DNA of 64,000 nucleotides from assembly GCF_900009135.1 (NCBI RefSeq), contig NZ_LT797693.1, forward strand, positions 315,276 through 379,275, read 5' to 3'. A model generated the notes under the pieces. That model saw only the letters and a list, made by a program, of their open reading frames with translations, was not told where the DNA came from and did not search any database. Within the stretch, counting starts at the first letter, position 1. Every line of letters begins with the position of its first letter. The position numbers and the translations under genes were made by a program. This stretch comes from Planktothrix sp. PCC 11201 (lineage in GTDB: Bacteria; Cyanobacteriota; Cyanobacteriia; Cyanobacteriales; Microcoleaceae). Positions 26,917-35,215 of the stretch are shown here, in pieces.

Positions 26917-27813
26917 ATGTTTTCAATTTATATTCTCACCGCCAACGAAGAAATTGATATTGCAGACTGTATTGATTCCGCCCTGTTGTCGGATGACATT
27001 ATTGTGGTGGATTCCTTTAGTCAAGATCGCACCGTTGAAATTGCCCAACAGTATCCAGTTCGGGTGTTACAACATCGTTTTGAAAGTCACGGGAAACAAC
27101 GCACCTGGATGTTACAGGAAATTCCGACCAAACACGATTGGGTCTACATTTTAGAAGCCGATGAACGAATGACTCCTGAGTTATTTGCAGAATGTTTACA
27201 AGCGATTCAAAGTCAGGATTATATTGGATATTATGTGGCTGAAAGGGTGATATTTTTAGGGAATTGGATTCGACGTAGTACCCAATATCCCCGGTATCAA
27301 ATGCGTCTGTTTCGCAAGGATAAAGTCTGGTTTACCGATTATGGTCATACGGAACGGGAAGTCTGTGATGGCCCGACGGGATTTATTCGAGAAACCTATC
27401 CCCATTATACCTGTAGCAAAGGGTTATCCCGTTGGATTGACAAACACAATCGTTACTCAACGGATGAAGCAGTAGAAACCCTGCGACAGTTACAGACGGG
27501 AACAGTTAATTGGAAGGATTTATTATTAGGAAGTTCGGAAGTTGAACGACGACGAGCCTTAAAAGATTTATCCTTACGTTTACCGTTTAGACCTCTGATT
27601 CGCTTTATTTATATGTACTTTTTCTTGGGGGGGTTTTTAGACGGTCGTTCTGGGTTTTCTTGGTGTGTTTTACAAGCCTTCTATGAATATTTGATCCTAC
27701 TTAAAGTTTGGGAAGTTGAAAATTCTCCTCAACTGTATGATCGGGTTTTAGAGACTTCAGAAAAATCAGAGTCCCAGAAAGTTATCTCCAATCTGGGAAC
27801 ATCAGACTCTTAG
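26917..27813 (+). CDS. Family 2 glycosyltransferase
   Basis: The 298-residue protein has a GT2 N-terminus, MFSIYILTANEEIDIADCID, with the nucleotide-sugar pocket IIVVDSFSQDRTVEIA near 29-44 and the DxD-like YILEADERM near 79-87. It is closest in style to WaaE/KdtX-like glucosyltransferases that modify lipopolysaccharide core or exopolysaccharide. A C-terminal hydrophobic helix near 225-245 suggests membrane association. It lies downstream of the HpsJ-like gene, suggesting surface polysaccharide work. Donor and acceptor unknown. Confidence 0.87.
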   Translation: MFSIYILTANEEIDIADCIDSALLSDDIIVVDSFSQDRTVEIAQQYPVRVLQHRFESHGKQRTWMLQEIPTKHDWVYILEADERMTPELFAECLQAIQSQDYIGYYVAERVIFLGNWIRRSTQYPRYQMRLFRKDKVWFTDYGHTEREVCDGPTGFIRETYPHYTCSKGLSRWIDKHNRYSTDEAVETLRQLQTGTVNWKDLLLGSSEVERRRALKDLSLRLPFRPLIRFIYMYFFLGGFLDGRSGFSWCVLQAFYEYLILLKVWEVENSPQLYDRVLETSEKSESQKVISNLGTSDS

Positions 27814-27844
27814 TTTTTATTTCATGCTTCAGGGTGCTTTTATT

Positions 27845-29602
27845 TCAGGAACTTACTAGAGCTTTCAGTTCCGATTCTCCAGCTTTTTTCAATAATCGAG
27901 TCAGTTGGATATTGCACAGAATAGTGATTAAGACTTGACCCAGAAAACTGGTGATAATTAAAGAAAGTGGAGCCGATGAAACTGAGATGAAAGAGATAGC
28001 AGACACCACAAAAACGGCATAATAGTCAGGTTTAGAGGAAAACACCACAACTATAAATAATAGGGGAATAATCATCACCCCTAATACCATACCCGTTGCC
28101 CATAAAGTTCGTTTTGGGGTTTTCATCATTGCCATTAATTGAGCGATACTGGCACAAAGCAGCATAAAACTACAATGTAAGGCAACAGCTAACAACATTT
28201 CGACTTTTTCCGTGGGTTTAGCCACCAGGAAAATTGTAATTATCCAAATTGTAGAGGCAATCAAAAGATTAATCAAAATTGCCACAATTGCCGGACTTTT
28301 TTCACCCGAAATTAAATCTTTTGCTAAATTCGTCCACCAATGTTTTTTTCGTTCGATGCGATAGCGTACCCAATCCTGTAGGGTTTGTCGTTGAGGAGAT
28401 AGGGCTGAAATTAAAGCCAAAATCAGGAAAATATTACCAATGAAAATAGTCCCATAATAACCATTATTTACTTCAAATTTAGAGAGAGAAAACCCTAGAT
28501 TCATCAGCGTAAAGTTCAGGGTTAATAGATAACTCTGTTGTTTACTTAAACTCGGAAGATTAGGATGCTGATAGTTGCGTTTTAAGGCTTGCCAAATCCA
28601 ATAGGTTAAAAACCCATAATTGAGTAAGGCTAATGCTAGAAGGGAAATTCCATTGGCTCCTATATTCAATCCAAACCATTTTAATTGAATAATATTGGCA
28701 TGATTAAAAGGATAATTGGAGTAATCATTTCCTGTCTGATTAATTAGATAGCGAATCAGACACAGGGGAGAAAATAGATTCAGCCAATCCCAACCTTCAG
28801 AGATAATGGGTTTACTATTAGCTGCGGATAGAAAAATTAACGTTATTCCACTTCCAATCCAAGATTGTAACCCATGTAACCAGGTGCTAGTTGTCACTCC
28901 GACTAATAAAGCTAAACTATAGAAAAATGCACAACTGGCTACGGTTAAACCATAGAAACTACAAATTTCTAGGAGGGAAATATGAGCAGAAATTCCCGCC
29001 CATAAATGAAAGGGAATCGTGAGGAAAACTCCCAGATATAATAAAATGGGTACACCCAATAATTTACCCGTTAAAATATTCTGAGCCGATTGGGGACTTA
29101 ATCGAATAAAGTTTAGGGTTCCTCGTCGTTCTTCCGTGGCTAAATCATTAATTAGCATATAGGTTCCCAGCACAATTAAGCCAAAAACTGCTACAACACT
29201 AATCCAGATAAAAATGCTTGTCCAATAGTCCGTAAACCAACGGTTAAAATCAATTAAATCCTGGGGACAGACCGCATCTCTGATTTTGTCGAGGTCTTGC
29301 AGTTGTTTTTCTAAATCGGGACGTTTTCCGGCATTACCTAGGGTATTGATTTGATCATAAATCTTCCAGTATTGTGTCTCAGATTGAGTATATAGTTGGT
29401 TTTTAGAAGGACAGTATGGGCTACTAATTACAATCTGATTAATGCCAGGAAATTGGTTCAGGTGACTCAAAAATATAGTCAGTTGGGTGAGGAGAGAAAT
29501 TCCAATTGTTATCAGAATATTGCGAACTTGAAATCGACCTTTAAATTCTCGAACCAGTTGGGGGTTCCACTCATTAAATTGAGGTAAAGAAAGACGGTTC
29601 AT
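27845..29602 (-). CDS. ABC-2 type transporter permease, large
   Basis: The 585-residue membrane protein has about a dozen hydrophobic segments. The first is at 27-47, followed by a large extracytoplasmic loop (residues 48-130). LATEERRGTLNFIRLSPQS near 154-172 is the coupling-helix motif of ABC-2 permeases. The ATPase gene at 29643 lies 40 bp upstream on the same strand, so they form one exporter. Cargo is unknown. Start ATG 29602. Translation continues to TAG just beyond the GT2 gene end. Confidence 0.85.
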   Translation of the reverse strand: MNRLSLPQFNEWNPQLVREFKGRFQVRNILITIGISLLTQLTIFLSHLNQFPGINQIVISSPYCPSKNQLYTQSETQYWKIYDQINTLGNAGKRPDLEKQLQDLDKIRDAVCPQDLIDFNRWFTDYWTSIFIWISVVAVFGLIVLGTYMLINDLATEERRGTLNFIRLSPQSAQNILTGKLLGVPILLYLGVFLTIPFHLWAGISAHISLLEICSFYGLTVASCAFFYSLALLVGVTTSTWLHGLQSWIGSGITLIFLSAANSKPIISEGWDWLNLFSPLCLIRYLINQTGNDYSNYPFNHANIIQLKWFGLNIGANGISLLALALLNYGFLTYWIWQALKRNYQHPNLPSLSKQQSYLLTLNFTLMNLGFSLSKFEVNNGYYGTIFIGNIFLILALISALSPQRQTLQDWVRYRIERKKHWWTNLAKDLISGEKSPAIVAILINLLIASTIWIITIFLVAKPTEKVEMLLAVALHCSFMLLCASIAQLMAMMKTPKRTLWATGMVLGVMIIPLLFIVVVFSSKPDYYAVFVVSAISFISVSSAPLSLIITSFLGQVLITILCNIQLTRLLKKAGESELKALVSS

Positions 29603-29642
29603 GACTTTTTATTCCTACATAAAATTGAACGGTTTATGGCTT

Positions 29643-30593
29643 TTAAGAGGCTTGTTTGTGTCCGAGTTTTAAGAAAATGGATTCTAAGTTTTCTTGAATT
29701 CGATTAAATTCACTTAAAGGAACTTCAGCAGAAATCAGCGATCGCAATAACATTGCTGCATCTTTCTCTGTACCTGAAAATTGAACTTTTACCTGTTGTT
29801 TCCCTGGCAAAACTTCCCAACTCTCCACCCCAGGATGATGTTTTAATTCCCCGATGAGTATATCCATTTTACCCAAGGTCGAAATAAAAAGATGCTGCAC
29901 ACTCAAACGTTTATACAAGTCTTGTATTGATGCACTTTCAACCAGATACCCCAATTCCATAATCCCAATATAACTACAAAAATCCTCCAAGTCACTTAAT
30001 ACATGGGAAGAAATCACAATCGTCATTCCCGCTTCATGTAAACTTTTAATAATCTCTCGAAACTGCATTCGGGCAATCGGATCTAAACCGGATACGGGTT
30101 CATCAAGAAAGAGTAATAAAGGTTCGTGAATAATGGTGCGTCCTAAACTCAATCGTTGTTTCATCCCCCGGGAAAGGGTAGAAATTAAATGATTACGTTT
30201 TTGGGTTAACTGCACGATTTCCAAGACTTCATAAATTCGTTGAGTCCGTCGAGGTTCCCGCAGATAATATAACCGAGCAAAGTAATCTAAATAATCCCAA
30301 ACTGTCAAATCATCATAGAGAGGAAAATCATCGGGTAAATACCCTAAACGTTGTTTAATTTTAGGATTGGTATGATCCCGGGATACAGCTTCTCCATTAA
30401 TATAAATTTCCCCTTTTGTGGGTTCTTCTATGGTGGCTAACATCCGCAATAATGTAGTTTTTCCGGCTCCATTGGGCCCAATTAATCCATAGACTTCTCC
30501 CATGGGAATTTGTAAATCTAAATCATTAACCGCCAGATGGCGCTCAAATCGTTTTGTTAGTCCCCGGGTTTGAATTGCAAGTTCTTTCGCCAT
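29643..30593 (-). CDS. ABC transporter ATP-binding protein
   Basis: The 316-residue ATPase has Walker A IGPNGAGKTTLLRM near 38-51, signature LSRGMKQRLSLG near 140-151, Walker B LLLFLDEPVSGLDP near 159-172 and the switch His in ISSHVLSD. The C-terminal 80 residues form an extra domain of the bcrA/GldA-like group. It pairs with the permease downstream. The genes probably form an operon reading 30593 toward 27845. Confidence 0.92.
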   Translation of the reverse strand: MAKELAIQTRGLTKRFERHLAVNDLDLQIPMGEVYGLIGPNGAGKTTLLRMLATIEEPTKGEIYINGEAVSRDHTNPKIKQRLGYLPDDFPLYDDLTVWDYLDYFARLYYLREPRRTQRIYEVLEIVQLTQKRNHLISTLSRGMKQRLSLGRTIIHEPLLLFLDEPVSGLDPIARMQFREIIKSLHEAGMTIVISSHVLSDLEDFCSYIGIMELGYLVESASIQDLYKRLSVQHLFISTLGKMDILIGELKHHPGVESWEVLPGKQQVKVQFSGTEKDAAMLLRSLISAEVPLSEFNRIQENLESIFLKLGHKQAS

Positions 30594-30669
30594 AGCAATA
30601 TAAGAAGAATTGGGTTTGAAGTTTTAACTTAGATTCCCTCTACAACCTACTCTAACCGATTTACGGAAT

Positions 30670-30698
30670 GTAGAGACGAGCCACGGCGCGTCTCTCTC
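30670..30698. repeat. Palindromic hairpin, copy of 11545 repeat
   Basis: The reverse complement of the 11545-11572 hairpin with one mismatch over about 29 bases. It overlaps the last base of the thioredoxin gene stop region and may terminate it before the ABC operon. Confidence 0.65.
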
Positions 30699-31294
30699 TA
30701 TTCTGATTGAACCTGAGCACCATGGGAACGGGGATCACTACTGCTAGGGTTATCAATATTTAGGGGAGAATTAAATGCAGAAACTTGACCACTGGCTTGA
30801 GTATAGGGAAGGGGATTTTCTGCGATTAAAGACTCTAAATTGGCTTCTAAAATCGGGCGAGGAATTTCACCGATAGTTTGGGCAATTGTTTCGGCTTTTT
30901 GATTCAAATAAACGAAATGAGGAATGCCATCGACTCGATATTTGAGGAGTTCGGGTAGCCATTTACTATTATCAACATTCAACATCACAAAATTGAGTTT
31001 TTCAGAATATTTATGTTTGATTTCGCTTAATTCTGGTGCCATAGTTTGACAACTGGTACACCAATTTGCATAAAATTCCATTAAAGTCGGTTTGCTATTA
31101 CTCAAGGCAATATCTAGGGGAATTGATTCTTCTACGAGTTGAGGGAGGGAAGTGGAGGTGGCTTCGCTACGAATTCCTAAGAAAACCGAGAGACTCAGAA
31201 TGATAGCTGCGATAATAATTAAAAAGTTTCTGATTCGTTTGGCTAAATCAGAAGGTTCCGTTGAGGAGGTTGAATGTAATGGGTTTTCGTTCAT
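30698..31294 (-). CDS. txlA: Membrane-anchored thioredoxin-like protein, TxlA/HCF164 type
   Basis: The 198-residue protein has one membrane anchor (about residues 24-42) and a thioredoxin domain with the active site FYANWCTSCQTMAP near 77-90, followed by GIPHFVYLN near 129. TxlA/HCF164 proteins pass reducing equivalents to thylakoid targets such as cytochrome b6f. The WCTSC site with the anchor supports this assignment. I start at ATG 31294 (MNENPLHS) because the 21-codon extension to 31357 is AT-rich and non-typical. It lies upstream of the ABC operon on the same strand, with 104 bp and a hairpin between. Confidence 0.85.
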   Translation of the reverse strand: MNENPLHSTSSTEPSDLAKRIRNFLIIIAAIILSLSVFLGIRSEATSTSLPQLVEESIPLDIALSNSKPTLMEFYANWCTSCQTMAPELSEIKHKYSEKLNFVMLNVDNSKWLPELLKYRVDGIPHFVYLNQKAETIAQTIGEIPRPILEANLESLIAENPLPYTQASGQVSAFNSPLNIDNPSSSDPRSHGAQVQSE

Positions 31295-31492
31295 GTTGAT
31301 ATCGTCAAAGATGATAATTATTATTGATGATTTTAGTTTAACAAAATTTTGAACCAAATTGATTAACGTTCTTCTGAAAATTGTTGTAAAATAGAAAAGT
31401 CAATGAAATATAAAAGGCATAAAAGTCTGTAGTGCAATACTAACCCATCCTGAAATGGACTATGGGACAGAAATAAATTTAGGACTAATAAC

Positions 31493-31897
31493 ATGAAAAA
31501 ACGAGTGACGTTGACGTTTCCCAAACGTTCTATTCAAATGCCGATTACCTATAGATTAGCTAAGGATTTTAATGTAGCTGCTAATATTATTCGCGCTCAA
31601 GTTGCTCCGAATCAAGTCGGAAAATTAGTGGTAGAATTATCAGGAGATATCGATGAACTAGAGTCTGCTATTGAGTGGATGCAAACTCAAAATATTGGAG
31701 TTTCTTTAGTCGGACGGGAGATTATCATTGATGAGCAAAGTTGTGTGGATTGTGGACTCTGTACTGGAGTTTGTCCGACAGATGCTTTAACCCTAAATCC
31801 AGAAACCTTTTATTTGACCTTTACTCGCTCACGGTGTATTGTTTGTGAACAATGTATTCCTACCTGTCCCCTTCAGGCAATTTCTACTAATCTTTGA
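31493..31897 (+). CDS. NIL-domain ferredoxin with two 4Fe-4S motifs
   Basis: The 134-residue protein joins an N-terminal NIL domain (residues 1-75, with a ligand-binding fold) to a bacterial-type ferredoxin. Cluster motifs are CVDCGLCTGVCP (residues 83-94) and CIVCEQCIPTCP (113-124), both complete. The NIL domain is otherwise found in methionine ABC ATPases, and the fusion is known in cyanobacteria. A function in methionine/sulfur sensing or electron transfer is not settled. Start ATG 31493. A membrane protein gene follows 44 bp downstream. Confidence 0.93.
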   Translation: MKKRVTLTFPKRSIQMPITYRLAKDFNVAANIIRAQVAPNQVGKLVVELSGDIDELESAIEWMQTQNIGVSLVGREIIIDEQSCVDCGLCTGVCPTDALTLNPETFYLTFTRSRCIVCEQCIPTCPLQAISTNL

Positions 31898-31941
31898 AGG
31901 GAAATTGCATCTAAAAACTTATTTTTTATCCTAATCTTTCA

Positions 31942-32469
31942 ATGAAATCAAAACAAGAAATTACAATTATTACTTGGTTTTCCTTTGGATTACTTCTCGT
32001 GACTTGTCTACATTTTGGTTGGTTTTTATTTGAATCGAGTTGGTATTCCTTAGTTTCTGGTCTATTTTTAGCGTTAATTTGGTTAATTGATTTATTCTTT
32101 ACCCTACCGTTTAATCAACTTAATTCATTTGTTTTAAAGAAAATCAGAACGGATTTAGGAACATTTTTAATGATTGTGTTCATCTCTATTCTGGGTGTAT
32201 TTATGCTGACCTGGATCAAGGTTTCTATTAATATTTTATTAATGGTTTCGGCGACAGCTTTAGCTCGATTAGAGCTACAAACTGCCCGATTTAAGGATTG
32301 GCACTCTTTTATTATTTTATCAATATTATCTACCCTGGGTTTAATATTAGGATGGGGATTGAATCACTATTTTTCCTTTGGGCATTTAGAATCCCAGTTT
32401 TGTTTACCCTTTCATTTAGGATGTATTCATGTTCCCTATCATGGAGAAATTCCCCTCCCTGAAAATTAA
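31942..32469 (+). CDS. Small integral membrane protein, unknown
   Basis: The 175-residue protein has about five membrane helices (residues 9-28, 33-55, 70-90, 91-108, 122-144) and a short polar end with the C-terminal HLGCIHVPYHGEIPLPEN. I do not recognise a family. It follows the NIL-ferredoxin at 44 bp on the same strand, which could make the ferredoxin its redox partner, but no cofactor motif is present in the membrane part. Confidence 0.65.
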   Translation: MKSKQEITIITWFSFGLLLVTCLHFGWFLFESSWYSLVSGLFLALIWLIDLFFTLPFNQLNSFVLKKIRTDLGTFLMIVFISILGVFMLTWIKVSINILLMVSATALARLELQTARFKDWHSFIILSILSTLGLILGWGLNHYFSFGHLESQFCLPFHLGCIHVPYHGEIPLPEN

Positions 32470-32475
32470 ATATAA

Positions 32476-32510
32476 GGAATGGGGAATGGGGAATGGGGAA
32501 TGGGGAATGG
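32476..32510. repeat. Tandem GGGGAAT heptamers
   Basis: Four to five copies of a 7-base unit, GGGGAAT, follow the membrane protein stop. Such G-rich microsatellites are common between genes of filamentous cyanobacteria. No function assigned. Confidence 0.75.
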
Positions 32511-32570
32511 AAAAAATATAAGTTTGATCTGTAAACTCTTTAACTGATAACTGATAACTGAATTAACCGA

Positions 32571-33110
32571 TTATTTTAAATCTAATAATCCACTGGTTTT
32601 TAATTTGGGATTAAAGCGAATTTCCTCTTGTAATCCTCGGGTTTTGAGTTCGGATAAAATCTGTCCTTCTACACGACGGGCAATTTGTTTTAAAAGTTTT
32701 TCTTGACCGATTTCATCAGTTTTTTGATACTGATCTTGTTCTTCTGGGGTCATAAAAGGTTTAACTTGAATCGGATCATTCCAGAGAGCTTCATCTTCCC
32801 CATTTCCGGGAGGAATTGAACCATTTTCATCAATCCAAGCCTTTTGAATCCCTTCTAAAATGGTTCGACTCGGACGTTCAATAGTTTGTAATTTTAACCA
32901 ATAGCAGCCTTGATTTTGACGAATAAAATGTTGTTTTAAACTCAAATATATATCCCGAGAATAACCTACATATTTTAAATTTTTATCTAAATTAAAAATA
33001 GCATAAACTCCGATTTTCCCTTGGAGGAATTCAGGAATTTTGCCATTTTCATCCAGATAGGGGATATAATCTAAACTATTAAGGGAAGGAATTTCGGTGG
33101 GAGTAGTCAT
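32571..33110 (-). CDS. GIY-YIG nuclease family protein
   Basis: The 179-residue protein carries a GIY-YIG-type domain with GVYAIFN (33-39) and KYVGYSRDI near 46-54. Conserved charged residues usually needed for cleavage are partly visible but not all, so activity is uncertain. The remainder is charged. Cyanobacteria and plastids have similar stand-alone GIY-YIG proteins of unknown role. It is divergent from the next gene across 186 bp. Confidence 0.8.
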   Translation of the reverse strand: MTTPTEIPSLNSLDYIPYLDENGKIPEFLQGKIGVYAIFNLDKNLKYVGYSRDIYLSLKQHFIRQNQGCYWLKLQTIERPSRTILEGIQKAWIDENGSIPPGNGEDEALWNDPIQVKPFMTPEEQDQYQKTDEIGQEKLLKQIARRVEGQILSELKTRGLQEEIRFNPKLKTSGLLDLK

Positions 33111-33296
33111 TGATCCAAAAAATGCTTTCTCCCTAATTTTAAAGGTATTGGTCTCGATTTCTGAAAATTGGATACTAAAGTTTTATTAAGCCAAGCTCCA
33201 GATTAAGGTTTGAGTCAGAATTTTTGAACTGGTTTAAGGATTATTGTGGAATTTGAGTTAGCATAACTCTAAGATTGTATTAAGTCAGCCACGACC

Positions 33297-33959
33297 ATGC
33301 AGAATAGTGAAGAAGAATTATTAAAACCGTCGCGCCACCCAGTCGATGGGTGGAAGTTAGCAGAGTATGTTTCTATTGCGGGGACAGCAGTGGGAACACT
33401 CATTGCTGCGTGGTATCAGCCTATTCTGTTTGCTGGGACTCCCCTAACTTTAGCCTTGATTTTAAATGTGGTGAATCGCCAACGGTTTGAACAGGATATG
33501 CGTCAAGATATGGATGCAGCGATTACGGATGTTCGGATGGTGGTAGAATCGCTCCATCAACAAATTCAACTGCTACCCCCGGAGTCGAACGAACTTGATC
33601 CGATTACGGATGTCCTGACGGAGTTACAACGGGTGACTAAAGGGTTAGAAAAAAACGCTCTGCGACAGGATGATTGGGAAGTGATGAATGTGCGCTTTCA
33701 GTTAATCCAAGAAACAATTGATGAATTGAAAACATCGATGGAGACCTCGGGACTTAATTTTGAAAAAAACGATCAAGAATCTTTAAACACAACTTTAGAA
33801 GCATTTGTAAGTCAGTCAATTACAGATTCAGCCACCATGCAAATACAAATAGATCAGATTTCTGAACAGGTTAATGCCTTACAAACGGAACAGCAAACCC
33901 TAATTAAACCTTATATTAAACGCTTAGTTAATGCGGTTAAGGAGTTAAAAAATCGTTAA
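33297..33959 (+). CDS. Two-helix membrane protein with coiled coil
   Basis: The 220-residue protein has a membrane hairpin at about residues 26-50 (YVSIAGTAVGTLIAAW then LALILNVV) and a long heptad-like coiled coil from about 60 to 210, rich in Glu, Gln and Leu. No family was recognised. This pattern fits a membrane-anchored structural or scaffolding protein. It starts at ATG 33297, and a hairpin terminator follows at 33971. Confidence 0.65.
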   Translation: MQNSEEELLKPSRHPVDGWKLAEYVSIAGTAVGTLIAAWYQPILFAGTPLTLALILNVVNRQRFEQDMRQDMDAAITDVRMVVESLHQQIQLLPPESNELDPITDVLTELQRVTKGLEKNALRQDDWEVMNVRFQLIQETIDELKTSMETSGLNFEKNDQESLNTTLEAFVSQSITDSATMQIQIDQISEQVNALQTEQQTLIKPYIKRLVNAVKELKNR

Positions 33960-33970
33960 ATTTTAATCTT

Positions 33971-34003
33971 ATCCCCCCATTTTTTATGGGGCTTAGGGGG
34001 GAT
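33971..34003. terminator. Hairpin terminator between convergent genes
   Basis: ATCCCCCC and GGGGGGAT are inverted around a TTTTTTATGGGGCTTA loop. It lies between genes ending at 33959 and 34028. Terminator assignment is inferred from position and G/C stem. Confidence 0.6.
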
Positions 34004-34027
34004 TAGTGTGGGAAAATATCAAGGGAT

Positions 34028-35038
34028 TTATCGATATTCGTCACCACAATCACCAATTATTTGCATGAGATCTTGGGAAAGAACAGAATTAATATTTTGA
34101 TAATCTTCGGGGTCGAGACTAAATTCAAAGACTTTAGCATTATCTTTGATATGGTCAGAAAGCCCTAATCTTGTCCCCACCATGGCTCCAGCAACAGTGG
34201 GCTGTTCTAGGATATAACGAACTGCAATATTAGGAATTGTTACTTGGTGTTTTTGAGCGATCGCATTTAAAGTTTTTAAGAGAGTTTGAAATAAATTCCA
34301 TCCTCCCCAAGCATCAATCATATTTTTATATTTTTTCAAGCTAACGGTTTCCAAACTAAAGCCATTCGGTTCGGATTTTCCCAAATATTTTTCCGATAAA
34401 AAACCGCCACAAACCACACCATAGGGAAGTAACTTAATATTATGAGCTTGACAAAATTCGGTCATTTGAGCTAAAGGACGGCGATCAACCAAAGAAAATT
34501 GTACTTGATTGGATACAATTTTAATCCCATTTTCAACAATAATTTTTAAGTGTTGGGTATCAAAATTAGTTAACGCTAAATGTTTAATTTTACCTTCAGT
34601 TTGTAGTTGCGCTAGATAATTTAAAGCATCTAAATAATTTTGATCTCGATAATCCCACCAATGAAATTGTAGTAAATCGAGACAATCAACTCCCATGCGT
34701 TGACGGGAAATATCAATATTTTTTTCCACCAGGGCTTTGGTCATTTTACCAGGACGGGGAACCCATTTCGTAAAGGCTTGTACTTGGGATAAGGCTTCCT
34801 GTCCACGGGTGGTAATTAATTGTCGCCTAAATTCCCCAATAAAATCCTCCGCCGGGCCATAATGATCAGCCAGATCCCAAGTGGTATATCCCGCGTCTAA
34901 GTATTTAAACATACTCTCAATGGCAACGGTGGGGTTAATTCGACCATGGGCACCGGAGACTTGCCACATTCCGTTTAAAATACGACAAATATTCAGGTCT
35001 TCTGTGAATTGAAAACGACTAGAATCAGGAAGTTTCAT
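34028..35038 (-). CDS. Aldo/keto reductase
   Basis: The 336-residue protein has the (beta/alpha)8 aldo/keto reductase pattern. The catalytic Asp and Tyr segment, TWDLADHYGPAEDFIGE near 53-69, includes D57 and Y60, LDLLQFHWWDYRD near 119-131 carries the His, and the NADPH-binding end has AGAMVGTRL near 291. Substrate unknown. Start ATG 35038 and typical length. It is monocistronic, divergent from the GGDEF gene. Confidence 0.88.
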   Translation of the reverse strand: MKLPDSSRFQFTEDLNICRILNGMWQVSGAHGRINPTVAIESMFKYLDAGYTTWDLADHYGPAEDFIGEFRRQLITTRGQEALSQVQAFTKWVPRPGKMTKALVEKNIDISRQRMGVDCLDLLQFHWWDYRDQNYLDALNYLAQLQTEGKIKHLALTNFDTQHLKIIVENGIKIVSNQVQFSLVDRRPLAQMTEFCQAHNIKLLPYGVVCGGFLSEKYLGKSEPNGFSLETVSLKKYKNMIDAWGGWNLFQTLLKTLNAIAQKHQVTIPNIAVRYILEQPTVAGAMVGTRLGLSDHIKDNAKVFEFSLDPEDYQNINSVLSQDLMQIIGDCGDEYR

Positions 35039-35215
35039 AGGTTCTTTCGTTTAAACTAAATAGTGATCAATATAACATAAATAACAGAACGTTTAACTTT
35101 AAAGATCTATAACATAGCATGACAATTTGATAAATTTAAGCCACAATAGAATTTCTAAGCGTGCCTTGAGTCGCCTTCCCCAAATAAGCAGTTACAGAAA
35201 ATCAAGTTAATCGTT

